Position numbers and translations under genes: made by a program. Positions 14,833-24,433 of a stretch of 38,841 bases of DNA are shown here, piece after piece. The notes beneath the pieces are model-generated. The model did no database searches, had not been told where the DNA came from, and worked only from the letters and a program-made list of their open reading frames with translations. The DNA lies in contig QBVD01000010.1 in NCBI GenBank assembly GCA_003058525.1, positions 1 to 38,841 on the forward strand, given 5' to 3'. Each line of letters begins with the position of its first letter. The first letter of the stretch is position 1. The stretch is from a gamma proteobacterium symbiont of Ctena orbiculata (GTDB lineage: Bacteria; Pseudomonadota; Gammaproteobacteria; Chromatiales; Chromatiaceae).

Positions 14833-16416
14833 TCATTCGGATATTGACGTCATTATCTCCAATCTAAGTTGTTTTCTATCGACCTTGCCATTGGGATTCG
14901 TCGGCAGCATGGTACGTAATATAACTTCGGCCGGCATCATGTAGTTCGCCAATCGCTGCTTACAGTTATCGAGTAGTTGTTTTTCCGTCACTTCCGAACC
15001 GTTTTTGAGGATTGCTACCAGAACGATCGATTGACCCATTGTGGTGTGGGGAATACCCAATGCAACCGCTTCAGATACCAGGCCGGTGCGGTAGAATACC
15101 TCTTCGATCTCATTCGGACTTACCCGATAGCCCATCGTTTTGATCAATTCATCATCTCTTCGTAAGAAATAGAGATAGCCTTCGCCGTCCATCTTGACGA
15201 TGTCCCCCGACCAGACGGCCAGCTCATCGCCGGGTAAGCCATCAAACCGATTGGGGATAGGCCGAAAACGCTGCCGGGTAGCCTCGACATCATTCCAGTA
15301 GCCCATTGCCACCAACGATCCCCGATGCACCAGTTCGCCGGGTTCATCCACGGCACAAGGGGTACCGTCACTTCTCAACACCAGCACTTCGGCATTCGGA
15401 ATGGCTTTGCCGATGGAGGTGGGTCTTTTATCTATTTGATCCGGTGCCAGGTAGGTCGATCGAAACGCTTCTGTGAGGCCATACATGAGAAAGATCTCAG
15501 TATTGGGCAGTACCTGACGTAACAGCTCTGTGGTCTCAACCGGCACCACACCACCGGAGCTGGTGATATAACGCAGGCTCGATGCGACCTCAGTCGGCCA
15601 GGGCAGCTCGACCAACAGATTCCATAACGGGGGTACCGCCGCCAACCCGGTAATCTTTTCCTGGGCAAGGGTGTTGAGTACCTCCATAGGCAACAGATAG
15701 TTGATCAATATGGCAGTGGCACCGACCAGAAATGCGGTTGTCAACTGGCTCATACCATAGTCGAAACTGAGAGGTAGTACGGCCAGGATCCTGTCTGATG
15801 AGGTATTTTTCAGGTATTGGGCGACACTTTTTGCACCGGTCACCATATTGCGATGGGAGAGGATCACGCCCTTCGGATCACCGGTACTGCCTGACGTATA
15901 GATGAGTGAAACCATATCCGAATCGATCACGCGATGGCCGTGAGGAGCGACAGGATTGGCGATCAGCTCATCCCAGGCAAGCAAACGCTGGGCGTGCAAT
16001 CCTTCTTCTTCGCTGTCCACTTCATCGATCAGAACCACGGTCTGCAGATCGACGCAATAACCGAGAGCCGTATTCAAGGCCCTGCTCTTGCCCTGTACAG
16101 TAATCAGAACCTTGGCATCGCAATCCAGCAGAATATGCGACACCTGGTGGGACTTAAGGGCTGGATTGATCGGTACGAACACAGCACCGGCTGCGGCTGC
16201 GGCGAAGATAGCGATGACATTCTCCAGACACTTCGGCAGATAGATCGCAATGCGATCCTGTTTCTCGATACCGATGTCGACAAATGCCCGTGATAAGCGG
16301 CCGACCTGTTGCGCCAGTTCGGCATAGGTCAGCGAGGTCGATTTGTACTTTAAGGCCGTCTTTGACGGAGTGCGGGTGGCCGATTCGAAGATCAGATCAT
16401 GGAGTAGTACAGCCAT
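14833..16416 (-). CDS. Acyl-CoA ligase (AMP-forming), exosortase-A-system type
   Basis: ANL-superfamily adenylating enzyme of 527 aa. The P-loop YTSGSTGDPKGV is at 173-184, YGLTEAF is in the middle, the SGDIVKMDGEGYLYFLRR hinge follows, then GYRVSPNEIEE, and the C-terminal lysine in NPNGKVDR. The sequence around SHRNMVTGAKSVAQYLKNT and LPLSFDYGMSQLTTAF matches the acyl-CoA ligases found beside exosortase A (PEP-CTERM) loci. Neither the usual pyridoxal-dependent decarboxylase nor a carrier protein gene is next to it. It probably activates a carboxylic acid as acyl-AMP or acyl-CoA in the cytoplasm. It interrupts the lpxB-rnhB order and may supply acyl groups to the LpxL-like enzyme of the nearby peptide cluster, though this is inference only. 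Confidence 0.85.
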   Translation of the reverse strand: MAVLLHDLIFESATRTPSKTALKYKSTSLTYAELAQQVGRLSRAFVDIGIEKQDRIAIYLPKCLENVIAIFAAAAAGAVFVPINPALKSHQVSHILLDCDAKVLITVQGKSRALNTALGYCVDLQTVVLIDEVDSEEEGLHAQRLLAWDELIANPVAPHGHRVIDSDMVSLIYTSGSTGDPKGVILSHRNMVTGAKSVAQYLKNTSSDRILAVLPLSFDYGMSQLTTAFLVGATAILINYLLPMEVLNTLAQEKITGLAAVPPLWNLLVELPWPTEVASSLRYITSSGGVVPVETTELLRQVLPNTEIFLMYGLTEAFRSTYLAPDQIDKRPTSIGKAIPNAEVLVLRSDGTPCAVDEPGELVHRGSLVAMGYWNDVEATRQRFRPIPNRFDGLPGDELAVWSGDIVKMDGEGYLYFLRRDDELIKTMGYRVSPNEIEEVFYRTGLVSEAVALGIPHTTMGQSIVLVAILKNGSEVTEKQLLDNCKQRLANYMMPAEVILRTMLPTNPNGKVDRKQLRLEIMTSISE

Positions 16417-16543
16417 CGCTAACTATCGGTATCCCTGCGCTGAAAATTGATGCGTTCTATATGATTTTCCGGATGTGACAATAAGAGCAAAAAAACCTCT
16501 CTCTGTCTAATCAATTGATGAGTGATGCCCGCATTGACAGATC

Positions 16544-17728
16544 CTAACTATCTGCCAGCATCTCCAGAACTGCATGGGCGGCTGCATGGGCGGCGTTTTG
16601 GCGTAATTTCTGGTGGACCTTGGTATAGGCCTTTGCTATCTGCCCACACTTTATCGGGTTATCGAGAAAATCCAGCAAGGCCCTGCCCATGGAATCAGGT
16701 TTACACGCCTCCTGGATAAATTCAGGCGCGTAGGGGTTATCCGCAAGCAGATTTGCCAACGCCACGTGAGGCGTTTTTAATAGATTAAAGCGACGAATCA
16801 ACCAGACCGAGAGGGGAGAAAGCCGGTAGGCCACCACCATGGGACGCTTCAACAACATGGTCTCGAGGGTAGCCGTACCCGATGCGGTCAACACTGTATC
16901 CGCAGAACGGATCGCCTCTCTGGGCCTGCCGTTCAACAACATAATCGGCAGTTCCGGTGCGATCGATTCTATCTGTTCCTGAAAAAGCTGTTTGACCTTC
17001 TGATCCACCATGGGCGCGATAAACTGCAGATCCGGCTTATGTTGTTGCAGCCACAACGCTGTCTGCAGAAATAACGGAGCCAGCCTGCTTACCTCGCTCA
17101 TGCGGCTGCCGGGTAGTAGCGCTACGACAGACTTTTCCCTATCAAGGCCCAATCCATCCCGAATCACTCCGGGGTCGGCGGGTTGCAGCGGGATCTGGTC
17201 CGCCAGGGGGTGTCCCACATAGACCGCCGGCACATTGTGTCGCAACAGGAAATCGACCTCGAAATCAAAGATGCAGAGCATCAGGTCAACCGCCTTTTGC
17301 AGCTTCTTCACTCTTCCCTGCCGCCACGCCCAAACCGTTGGGCTGACAAAATGCGCTGTCGGGATGCCGGCCGCTTTGAGTTGCGCCTCCAGTGCCAGGT
17401 TGAAATCGGGAGCATCGACACCCAATACCAGATCGGGTGGATCATCAAGAAAATGGGCCACCAGTTTTCTACGGCTGCGCAGCAATCCCGGCAGATGAGC
17501 GATCACCTCGGCAAACCCCATTACCGGATCCATCTTGGCAAGGGAGCGGCATCCCGCAGCCTCCATCAACGGTCCTGTCATGCCCTCAAACTCGATATCT
17601 GCCCGTTGGGCATGCAGGGCATCGATCAATGCCGCTGCCAGCTGATCGCCTGACACTTCATTGGCCAGGATGCCAATCCTCGGCGGGCGCTGTTGTTGCG
17701 TGTTCTGCATAGACGGGGATAGAGACAT
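16544..17728 (-). CDS. lpxB: Lipid-A-disaccharide synthase
   Basis: Glycosyltransferase (GT19) of 394 aa that joins UDP-2,3-diacylglucosamine to lipid X to form the lipid A disaccharide at the inner membrane. The N-terminal GILANEVSGDQLAAALI corresponds to the family AGExSGD block. FVSPTVWAWRQGRVKK, LPGSRMSEV and the C-terminal donor site TASGTATLETMLLKRPMVVAYR are all present. It follows lpxA by 42 bases in the usual order. A second ATG at 17710 is a possible start. The 127 bases between its stop and the acyl-CoA ligase gene hold nothing I can identify. Confidence 0.96.
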   Translation of the reverse strand: MSLSPSMQNTQQQRPPRIGILANEVSGDQLAAALIDALHAQRADIEFEGMTGPLMEAAGCRSLAKMDPVMGFAEVIAHLPGLLRSRRKLVAHFLDDPPDLVLGVDAPDFNLALEAQLKAAGIPTAHFVSPTVWAWRQGRVKKLQKAVDLMLCIFDFEVDFLLRHNVPAVYVGHPLADQIPLQPADPGVIRDGLGLDREKSVVALLPGSRMSEVSRLAPLFLQTALWLQQHKPDLQFIAPMVDQKVKQLFQEQIESIAPELPIMLLNGRPREAIRSADTVLTASGTATLETMLLKRPMVVAYRLSPLSVWLIRRFNLLKTPHVALANLLADNPYAPEFIQEACKPDSMGRALLDFLDNPIKCGQIAKAYTKVHQKLRQNAAHAAAHAVLEMLADS

Positions 17729-17770
17729 TCGCGTTCTACTGGTGGATCCCCTGTGCCAGGGTAGGAGGGC

Positions 17771-18565
17771 CTAACGTAGAATACCCCGGCCCTTATGTTT
17801 GAGAAAATCGGAAAGAATTTCAAGCTCCGGGGTTTCATTCAACATCCCGTCGATTCCCTCCCGTGCCTCTTCCAAACGCTTTTTGGAAAGGTATAGCAGT
17901 TTGTAGGCACGTTTGATCTGCTGAATAGTTTCATCACTGAATCCACGGCGGCTCAACCCCTCCCGGTTGATACCATGTGGTTTCGCCGGATGCCCCGATG
18001 CCATCACATAGGGTGGCAGATCCATGCTGATAGCCGACCCCATCCCGCAGAAGCTGTGCGCGCCCACCCGGCAGAATTGGTGCACTTTCGTGAATCCACC
18101 CAGGATGGCGTGCCTACCGATCTTCACATGGCCACCCAGGGATGCGGCATTGGCCATGATGATATGGTCCTCCAGCAGACAATCGTGGGCGACATGGATA
18201 TAGGCCATCAGCAGATTGTCATTGCCGATCCGTGTCACACCCTGGTCCTGCACGGTGCCGCGATGCAGGGTGGCGAATTCACGGATAACGTTGCGGTCGC
18301 CGATCTCCAGTATGGTCGGCTCGCCGGCATATTTCATGTCCTGGGGATTCTCCCCAACCGAGGCGAACTGGTAGATCCGGTTGTCCCGGCCAATGTGGGT
18401 CGGCCCTTTGATCACCACATGGGGGCCGACTTCGGTACCTGCTGCAATCTTGACCCCGGCGCCAATGATGGAGAAGGGACCAATACTGACCCCTTCATCG
18501 AGCTCGGCATCCGGATCGATAACTGCACGTGGGTCGATCAGCTGCCTATCTCCCGTGCCGTACAC
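17771..18565 (-). CDS. lpxA: Acyl-ACP--UDP-N-acetylglucosamine O-acyltransferase
   Basis: First enzyme of lipid A synthesis, adding a 3-hydroxyacyl chain to UDP-GlcNAc in the cytoplasm. It shows the hexapeptide repeats of a left-handed beta helix, the catalytic-histidine region [15 protein letters not shown], and the family helical C-terminus. The first in-frame standard start is GTG at 18565, inside fabZ, giving 264 aa. Homologues begin with MIDxxA at the position of Leu9 ([10 protein letters not shown]). That codon is a CTG at 18541-18539, forming CTGA with the fabZ stop, and GGGAG lies 8 bases upstream. The true start could therefore be this CTG (256 aa). Confidence 0.95.
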   Translation of the reverse strand: MYGTGDRQLIDPRAVIDPDAELDEGVSIGPFSIIGAGVKIAAGTEVGPHVVIKGPTHIGRDNRIYQFASVGENPQDMKYAGEPTILEIGDRNVIREFATLHRGTVQDQGVTRIGNDNLLMAYIHVAHDCLLEDHIIMANAASLGGHVKIGRHAILGGFTKVHQFCRVGAHSFCGMGSAISMDLPPYVMASGHPAKPHGINREGLSRRGFSDETIQQIKRAYKLLYLSKKRLEEAREGIDGMLNETPELEILSDFLKHKGRGILR

Positions 18566-18987
18566 ATGATATCCGCCGTCGCTACGGTTTTATCCTCGAC
18601 TTTCGCGGAACAGGTGAAAAAGCCGATGCCTCGCTTCATTTTGGTCTGAACGACTTCGATGATCAGCTGATCACCAGGCTCCACCTGATGCTTGAAACGA
18701 GCCTTATCGATGCCGACGAAAAGATAGATGGTCGTCTCATTGACTGTTTCCGGATTGGACTCCATCGCCAACAGACCGGTCGCCTGCGCCATCGCTTCGA
18801 CAATCAGGACACCCGGCATCACCGGTTGAATGGGAAAGTGACCGTTGAAAAAGGGTTCATTGTAAGTGACATTTTTCAACGCCAGGAGGCGTGCATCCTT
18901 TTCGTATTCAAGAACCCGATCGATTAGCAGGAAAGGATAGCGGTGCGGCAGCAGGCTCAGCACCTTGTTGATATCCATTGCGATCAA
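18538..18987 (-). CDS. fabZ: 3-hydroxyacyl-ACP dehydratase FabZ
   Basis: Fatty acid synthesis dehydratase of 149 aa, removing water from 3-hydroxyacyl-ACP. The hot-dog fold signature [14 protein letters not shown] is N-terminal. Catalytic H50 and E64 are in [12 protein letters not shown] and VEAMAQ. The start is TTG at 18987, supported by GGAGG five bases upstream. An ATG three codons later (18978) is the alternative but has a poorly spaced ribosome site. It lies between lpxD (41 bases) and lpxA, sharing hydroxyacyl-ACP as a branch point between membrane and lipid A synthesis. Confidence 0.96.
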   Translation of the reverse strand: MIAMDINKVLSLLPHRYPFLLIDRVLEYEKDARLLALKNVTYNEPFFNGHFPIQPVMPGVLIVEAMAQATGLLAMESNPETVNETTIYLFVGIDKARFKHQVEPGDQLIIEVVQTKMKRGIGFFTCSAKVEDKTVATADIMCTAREIGS

Positions 18988-19028
18988 ACTGTCCTCCAGT
19001 TACTCATGCCATTCATTTCAACGGCTTT

Positions 19029-20063
19029 TTATTGGTTGTTCAGGTTTTTTTTCAGAAATTTCATCTCTTTTGCCATCGACTCCAGATTTCGCAGCCGGGC
19101 AATCACGCGTTTCCAGGCGCCATTTTCCATGGCGGGCAGGTTACCGCTGTAGTACCCCGCCTCAGTGAATGAGCGGGTAACCAGGGTGGCCGCCGAAAAG
19201 TGCACATTATCACCTATCGTCAAATGCCCCACCAGACCTGTTTGTCCACCGATGGTGCAATGGCCTCCAATCTTTGTTGATCCGGCAACCGCCGAGCAAC
19301 CGGCCATCGCCGTATTCCGGCCTATTTCCACGTTGTGCGCAATCTGAATGAGATTATCCAGCTTAACCCCGTCATGCAGGATCGTATCTTCCAGCGCACC
19401 GCGATCGATGGTGGTGTTGGCGCCGATTTCCACATCGTCCCCAACCCGTACCCGACCGAGTTGCGGCACTTTGACCCAATGCCCTTCGTCATTTGCCAGG
19501 CCGAAGCCGTCCGCACCCAGCACCGCCCCTGGATGAATCAGGCAACGCTGACCCAGGCGGGTGTCGTGACACAGGGTCACATTCGCCACCAACCGGCTAT
19601 CGGCACCGATCCGGCAATTGTCCTCGACCACACAACCCGGACCTATACAGACACCGGATTCAACAGTCACACCTTCCCCAATCACAACGCAGGGCCCGAT
19701 CCAGGCACTGCTGTCGATCGACGATGACCGACCCACAACCGCAGTGGCATCGATACCGGGCGTAACGGCTGTGCGGGGAAACAGCTTTGTTGCCACCCTG
19801 GCATAGGCAAGATAGGGGTTATCGGAGATCAACGCTGAAGTCGGGCAATCGGCGGCATCCTTTTCGTATAGGATCACCGCCGAGGCCTGTGTTGCTGAAA
19901 GGTATCTACGATAGGAGGGATTACTGAGAAAACTGATCTCTCCGGGTTGTGCGCTCTGCAGCGTCCCAATCCCTCTGATCATCGTTTCCGGATCACCCAG
20001 CAGCTTCGCCCCAACGGCATCCGCCAGGTCCCCGAGACTGGATCCAGATGATCTTGATACCAC
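19029..20063 (-). CDS. lpxD: UDP-3-O-acylglucosamine N-acyltransferase
   Basis: Third lipid A enzyme, 344 aa, adding the N-linked hydroxyacyl chain from ACP. It has an N-terminal uridine-binding domain (about 1-100), a long run of hexapeptide repeats, the catalytic histidine region IAHNVEIGRNTAMAG, and a C-terminal helix that would contact ACP. The start is GTG, one base after the skp stop codon. The order skp-lpxD-fabZ-lpxA-lpxB is the standard gammaproteobacterial one. Confidence 0.96.
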   Translation of the reverse strand: MVSRSSGSSLGDLADAVGAKLLGDPETMIRGIGTLQSAQPGEISFLSNPSYRRYLSATQASAVILYEKDAADCPTSALISDNPYLAYARVATKLFPRTAVTPGIDATAVVGRSSSIDSSAWIGPCVVIGEGVTVESGVCIGPGCVVEDNCRIGADSRLVANVTLCHDTRLGQRCLIHPGAVLGADGFGLANDEGHWVKVPQLGRVRVGDDVEIGANTTIDRGALEDTILHDGVKLDNLIQIAHNVEIGRNTAMAGCSAVAGSTKIGGHCTIGGQTGLVGHLTIGDNVHFSAATLVTRSFTEAGYYSGNLPAMENGAWKRVIARLRNLESMAKEMKFLKKNLNNQ

Positions 20064-20064
20064 C

Positions 20065-20580
20065 TTATTCAGCTTTTAACTGACGCAGTTTTTCCAACAC
20101 CTTATCTGAGATGTCGATCTTTTTACTGAAATAGACGACGCCATCTGAAACGATAAGGTCTATCTTCTCACTCTTACCCACTTCCCGGATCACTTCACGC
20201 ACCTGCTGGCGAAGTTTCTTGAACTCCTCGTTCTGGCGCAGGTTGAGGTCCTCACGAAACTCGGTCTGGGCGTTTTTCAACTTGCGGCTGCGACTGAGAA
20301 TATCCCGCTCCAGCCGTTTGACCTCGGACTCGCTCATCACCGATCCGTCCCGCTGCAGCTTCTCTTCGAGTTGTTTCAGCTGCTTCTGGGAGGCGAGCAG
20401 GTCTTTCTCCCGTCGGGAAAACTCGGTCTGCAACCGCTCCCTGGCTGATTTGTATTGCGGCGACTCCTCGAAGACTTTTGTGGCATTCACGAAGCCGATA
20501 CGATACTCCTCGGCTACAGCACTGCCGGTCACGAAAAACCCAAGGGTCAAAGCAAGTAATATATGTCTTAGCGAATTCAC
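20065..20580 (-). CDS. skp: OmpH/Skp periplasmic chaperone
   Basis: Periplasmic chaperone of 171 aa that holds unfolded outer-membrane proteins for BamA. The chosen start is GTG at 20580, because GGGAG lies 7 bases upstream and the protein then begins directly with a signal peptide cut after GSAVA (about residue 23). A longer frame to 20646 would overlap bamA and add 22 residues in front of the signal. The body is a long charged coiled coil (about 45-130) with the usual short beta strands at both ends. It follows bamA by 19 bases. Confidence 0.92.
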   Translation of the reverse strand: MNSLRHILLALTLGFFVTGSAVAEEYRIGFVNATKVFEESPQYKSARERLQTEFSRREKDLLASQKQLKQLEEKLQRDGSVMSESEVKRLERDILSRSRKLKNAQTEFREDLNLRQNEEFKKLRQQVREVIREVGKSEKIDLIVSDGVVYFSKKIDISDKVLEKLRQLKAE

Positions 20581-20599
20581 CCATTCACTCCCTAACTGT

Positions 20600-22891
20600 T
20601 TAGAAACCACTACCAATCCTGAATTGAAGGTTCTTGATATCATCACCCTCTTCCTCTTTGATCGGATACCCCCAGCTGAAAGAGAGGGCTCCTACTGGCG
20701 AGAACCAGGATAACATCAGACCGGTGGAAGCCCTAAACAGGTCCCACTCGACCTTCTCATCTCCAGCCAGATCGAATACGTTGCCGACATCAACAAAGAA
20801 ACCGGCACGCACCGTGTCCTTAAAGTCATCGCCAAAGGCGGGAAAGAGTAACTCCATCTGACCCACGATTCTAGCATTTGCTCCCAAAGCATCATCCTGG
20901 GAGTCCTGCGGTCCCAGGGTATTCTCCTCGAATCCCCTGACCGAACCGATACCACCGGCATAGAAATTACGGAAAAACGGCAGCTCATCATCTTCCCCGT
21001 AACCATCGCCATATCCCAGCTCCCCGTTCAGTTTCAAGGTCAGAGAGTTGGTGAGCTGGAAATAGTGGGCATTTGAGTATCTAACACGGTAGTACTGCAG
21101 ATCACTGCCGGGGGTGTTGGTCTCGATGGTGAAGACCTGCCGGTTACCTCGATTGGGAAATATGGCGCGATCCCTGGTGTCGTGAATCCAGCTGCCCACC
21201 AATTCGAAATCGCTGAACTTATCTCCGTTGGTTTCTATGAATTCCTCGATCTCATCGGAAGGGGATGAGCCAAGAAAAAAGGTCGTATGCTCGTAGGCCA
21301 GACTGAATCTAAAGCGGTCGTATTCCGTCAGGGGTATGCCGAAATGGACCCCCAGACGCCCCACGTCGGTGGAATAGCTGGAGATATTCAATTCTGAGAA
21401 ATCGGTCTCCCGGTAACTCAGCTCATAACCCTGACTTACACCGTCAATGGTGTAGTAGGGATTGGTGTAGGATAAGGAGAGCTTTTTGGTTGCATCACTG
21501 GTATCGAAGCCAGCGCTGAAGCGGTTCCCCGTACCGAGAAAATTGTTTTCACTGATGCTGGCATTGAAGATCACTCCCTGGGTCTGGGTAAACCCGACAC
21601 CGGCACTGAACTGCCCGGATGCAGCCTCGGTCACAGCAAGGTTCACATCTAGTTGATCCGTGGAGCCCGGTACTGCTGGGGTCTCCATATTCACTTCACT
21701 GAAAAAGCCCAAACGCTGCAGGCGTTCCCTTGAGAGCCGGGTCTTCTCACCGGAAAACCAGGCTGATTCCATCTGTCTCAACTCCCGACGCAACACCTCA
21801 TCACGGGTGTTGGTATTACCCGATACATTGATATAGCGGACATAGACCCTTTTTCCCGGATCGACGAAGAATGTGATGGCCACCTGCATCTTTTCACGAT
21901 CAATATCGGGAATGGTGTTGACGTTGGCAAAGGCGTATCCCACATCGGAATAGTGCCGGTTCAGCCTGTCTGCGCTGGCTGTCAGTTTTTTACGGGAGAA
22001 GACCGCCCCCCGTTTGAGGTGGATTAGAGGAAACAGCTCCTCCGGATTGAGTTCCAGGTCTCCGGCCAACTTGATATCGCTGAGGGTGAAAACATCACCC
22101 TCGTCGATCACCACGGTAATGTAGATATCCTTCTTGTCCGGTGTTATGGATACCTGGGTGGACTCGATCTTGAAATCGATATAACCCCGATCAAGATAGA
22201 ATGAGCGCAATGTCTCCAGGTCGCCTGAGAGCGCTTGCTTGGAATATTTGTCGCGGCTGGAGAAGACGGCATACCAGGACGGCACACCCAATTCGAACTT
22301 ATCCAACAACTCGTCATCTTCATAGGCCCGATTGCCGATAATGTTTATGTGCTTGATCCTGGCGGTCAGGCCCTCTGATATCTCGATATCCAGACCCACA
22401 CGGTTTCTCTCCAACGGAGTCACTTTTGATTGGATCTTGATCCCATATTTACCCCGCGCGAAATATTGGCGGTTGAGCTCCTGCTCGACCTTTTCCAGTA
22501 ATGCCCGCTTAAAAACCCGGCCCTCGGCAAGACCGATATCCTTTAATCCTGCCATCAATGGCTCTGTATCCAACTCTTTGTTTCCAGTGATATTTATCTC
22601 TGCGATAGCAGGTCTTTCACGGACGAATACAATCAGGACATTCCCATCCTGTTCGAGCCTTATATCCTTGAAAAAACCCGTTTTGTAGAGTGTGCGGATA
22701 ATATGGGAAGAATTGCCTGCATCGACCTCATCCCCAGTCTTTATCGGCAGGTAATTGAATACCGTGCCGGCCGAGATCCGTTGCAGACCCTCTACCCGTA
22801 TGTCCTCGACCACGAAGGCGGTGGCCTGCTGGGAGAATAGCAGTCCACCCATCAGAGCCATGAGGATCAAAGTCCGGGAAAATAGAGACAT
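20600..22891 (-). CDS. bamA: Outer membrane assembly factor BamA
   Basis: Outer-membrane insertase core of 763 aa. A signal peptide ends near residue 25 (QQATA). Five POTRA domains follow (about 25-420) and then a 16-strand beta barrel. The L6 motif is present as [11 protein letters not shown]. The chain ends with FRIGSGF, a terminal Phe as expected for barrel recognition. It stands between rseP and skp as usual. The protein appears complete and ordinary. It is of interest that darobactin-type peptides made by related clusters target BamA. Confidence 0.97.
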   Translation of the reverse strand: MSLFSRTLILMALMGGLLFSQQATAFVVEDIRVEGLQRISAGTVFNYLPIKTGDEVDAGNSSHIIRTLYKTGFFKDIRLEQDGNVLIVFVRERPAIAEINITGNKELDTEPLMAGLKDIGLAEGRVFKRALLEKVEQELNRQYFARGKYGIKIQSKVTPLERNRVGLDIEISEGLTARIKHINIIGNRAYEDDELLDKFELGVPSWYAVFSSRDKYSKQALSGDLETLRSFYLDRGYIDFKIESTQVSITPDKKDIYITVVIDEGDVFTLSDIKLAGDLELNPEELFPLIHLKRGAVFSRKKLTASADRLNRHYSDVGYAFANVNTIPDIDREKMQVAITFFVDPGKRVYVRYINVSGNTNTRDEVLRRELRQMESAWFSGEKTRLSRERLQRLGFFSEVNMETPAVPGSTDQLDVNLAVTEAASGQFSAGVGFTQTQGVIFNASISENNFLGTGNRFSAGFDTSDATKKLSLSYTNPYYTIDGVSQGYELSYRETDFSELNISSYSTDVGRLGVHFGIPLTEYDRFRFSLAYEHTTFFLGSSPSDEIEEFIETNGDKFSDFELVGSWIHDTRDRAIFPNRGNRQVFTIETNTPGSDLQYYRVRYSNAHYFQLTNSLTLKLNGELGYGDGYGEDDELPFFRNFYAGGIGSVRGFEENTLGPQDSQDDALGANARIVGQMELLFPAFGDDFKDTVRAGFFVDVGNVFDLAGDEKVEWDLFRASTGLMLSWFSPVGALSFSWGYPIKEEEGDDIKNLQFRIGSGF

Positions 22892-23058
22892 TATCTATAA
22901 TTACAACAGTGTTTTTTCATATTATCCGTTCTGCTGATTCATACTCAGAACGACTACGGCGGCGAAACAGCGCGTTAGTATAAGTGATCTTAATTGATCA
23001 GGATACTGAAAGCCTTTATGCGGCAGTACAACCCAAACTCTTCGATAATTGCCGACAT
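22892..23058 (-). promoter_or_regulatory. bamA upstream region: candidate promoter and leader hairpin
   Basis: A -10-like TATACT lies at 22982-22977 on the minus strand. Just upstream is an inverted repeat TGATC-TTAATT-GATCA (22985-23000) that would overlap the -35 region. A perfect 7-bp stem CGTTCTG/CAGAACG with a 12-base loop (22927-22952) lies in the presumed bamA leader. No sigma-E consensus (GGAACTT...TCTGA) is seen. Confidence 0.35.
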
Positions 23059-24423
23059 CTACCCAAGAAACCTGTTTATGTCGACATAGAAGGCGAGACT
23101 CATAATCGCCAATAGGATCAATAATCCGATTTTTTGGCCTTGTTCCATAAATCGATCCGATAATGGCCGGCCTTTAATCCCTTCTATCAGGAAGAAAAAC
23201 AGATGTCCGCCATCCAGAACAGGAATCGGCAACAGGTTCAACACGCCCAGGCTGACACTCACCACCGCGAGAAATTTGAGAAAATAGCTGATACCGTAAC
23301 TTGCTGATTTACCAGCATAATCCGCAATTGATATCGGGCCGCTGAGATTCTTTACAGAAACCTCGCCGATGATCATCTTGCCCAGCATCCGTAACATCAA
23401 CAGGGACAGGTCCCAGGTCTTATAGAGAGATTGGCCTATTGCGTCGATCGGTCCATATCTGACAACAGCCCGGTAGTCATCCATCAAATCATCGGGCACA
23501 TCCACACTTGCGCCAATACGACCATAGCTCTCCCCATCCCCCTCAATCATCAAAGGGGTGACGCTCAATACAATATAATCCCCATTGCGGTCGACCTCCA
23601 GATCGAGGCTCTGGCCCGGTCGCTTGCGTACATAATTGACCCAATCACTCCAATCCACCACATCGACACCGTCGACAGTGACAATACGATCTCCGGGTTT
23701 CAGGCCGGCCAATGCAGCCGGTTCTCCATCCAACACCTCACCGATGACAGGTGGCAGGGTGGGTCGATCGGGAGTGAGTCCGAGATTCTGCAACAGCAAA
23801 CCATCCTCTGCCAGCCCGGAGAGACCATCACTTGCCACTCGATAGATGTGCTCCACGCCCGTCTGACTACGCACTCTGACAGCAAGGTTGGTAGTGTCGA
23901 GCGCTTCTGACAACATCACATAGACGACACTCTCCCAGGTCGGTGTAGGCTGATCCGCCACCGCCAGTATCTCGTCACCTTGGGTAAATCCTACCTGTTC
24001 CGCGATCGAGCCGCCCTCAACCTCACCCACTATGGGTTTGAGGCCCGTATCGCCGGTAACGAAAATGAGCCAGAACGCCAGGATGGCAAAGAGGAAATTG
24101 AACAGCGGGCCCGCCACAACAATGGCGCTGCGCACACCCAATGACTGGCGGTTAAACGCACGATGCTGCTCCTCGGCCTCCACCGGCGCCTCGCGTTCAT
24201 CCAGCATCTTCACATAACCGCCCAGGGGAATGGCGGCAATCACATATTCGGTACCATCAGCCCCGCTGGTGCGTCGCCACAGGGCTCGGCCGAAACCGAT
24301 CGAGAATCGTAACACCTTGACACCCAATTTTCGCGCAACCCAGAAGTGACCAAACTCGTGCACTGCAATCAGGATTGCCAGGGCAACGATAAATGAAACG
24401 AGGGTGAAGAGTAGTGAGTCCAT
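23059..24423 (-). CDS. rseP: RseP site-2 zinc metalloprotease
   Basis: Inner-membrane intramembrane protease of 454 aa that cuts anti-sigma factor RseA and remnant signal peptides. HEFGH is at 22-26 within the first membrane segment. Two PDZ domains occupy about 110-300. The second active-site motif NLLPIPVLDGGHL lies in the third membrane segment, and a final segment ends the protein. It starts 10 bases after dxr. The 167-base gap to bamA probably holds a promoter. Confidence 0.97.
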   Translation of the reverse strand: MDSLLFTLVSFIVALAILIAVHEFGHFWVARKLGVKVLRFSIGFGRALWRRTSGADGTEYVIAAIPLGGYVKMLDEREAPVEAEEQHRAFNRQSLGVRSAIVVAGPLFNFLFAILAFWLIFVTGDTGLKPIVGEVEGGSIAEQVGFTQGDEILAVADQPTPTWESVVYVMLSEALDTTNLAVRVRSQTGVEHIYRVASDGLSGLAEDGLLLQNLGLTPDRPTLPPVIGEVLDGEPAALAGLKPGDRIVTVDGVDVVDWSDWVNYVRKRPGQSLDLEVDRNGDYIVLSVTPLMIEGDGESYGRIGASVDVPDDLMDDYRAVVRYGPIDAIGQSLYKTWDLSLLMLRMLGKMIIGEVSVKNLSGPISIADYAGKSASYGISYFLKFLAVVSVSLGVLNLLPIPVLDGGHLFFFLIEGIKGRPLSDRFMEQGQKIGLLILLAIMSLAFYVDINRFLG

Positions 24424-24433
24424 GGATAAATGA

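Noticed and set aside
17975-18649. 224-codon plus-strand frame over lpxA/fabZ
   Set aside because: Antisense shadow of two well-identified genes with no motif of its own.
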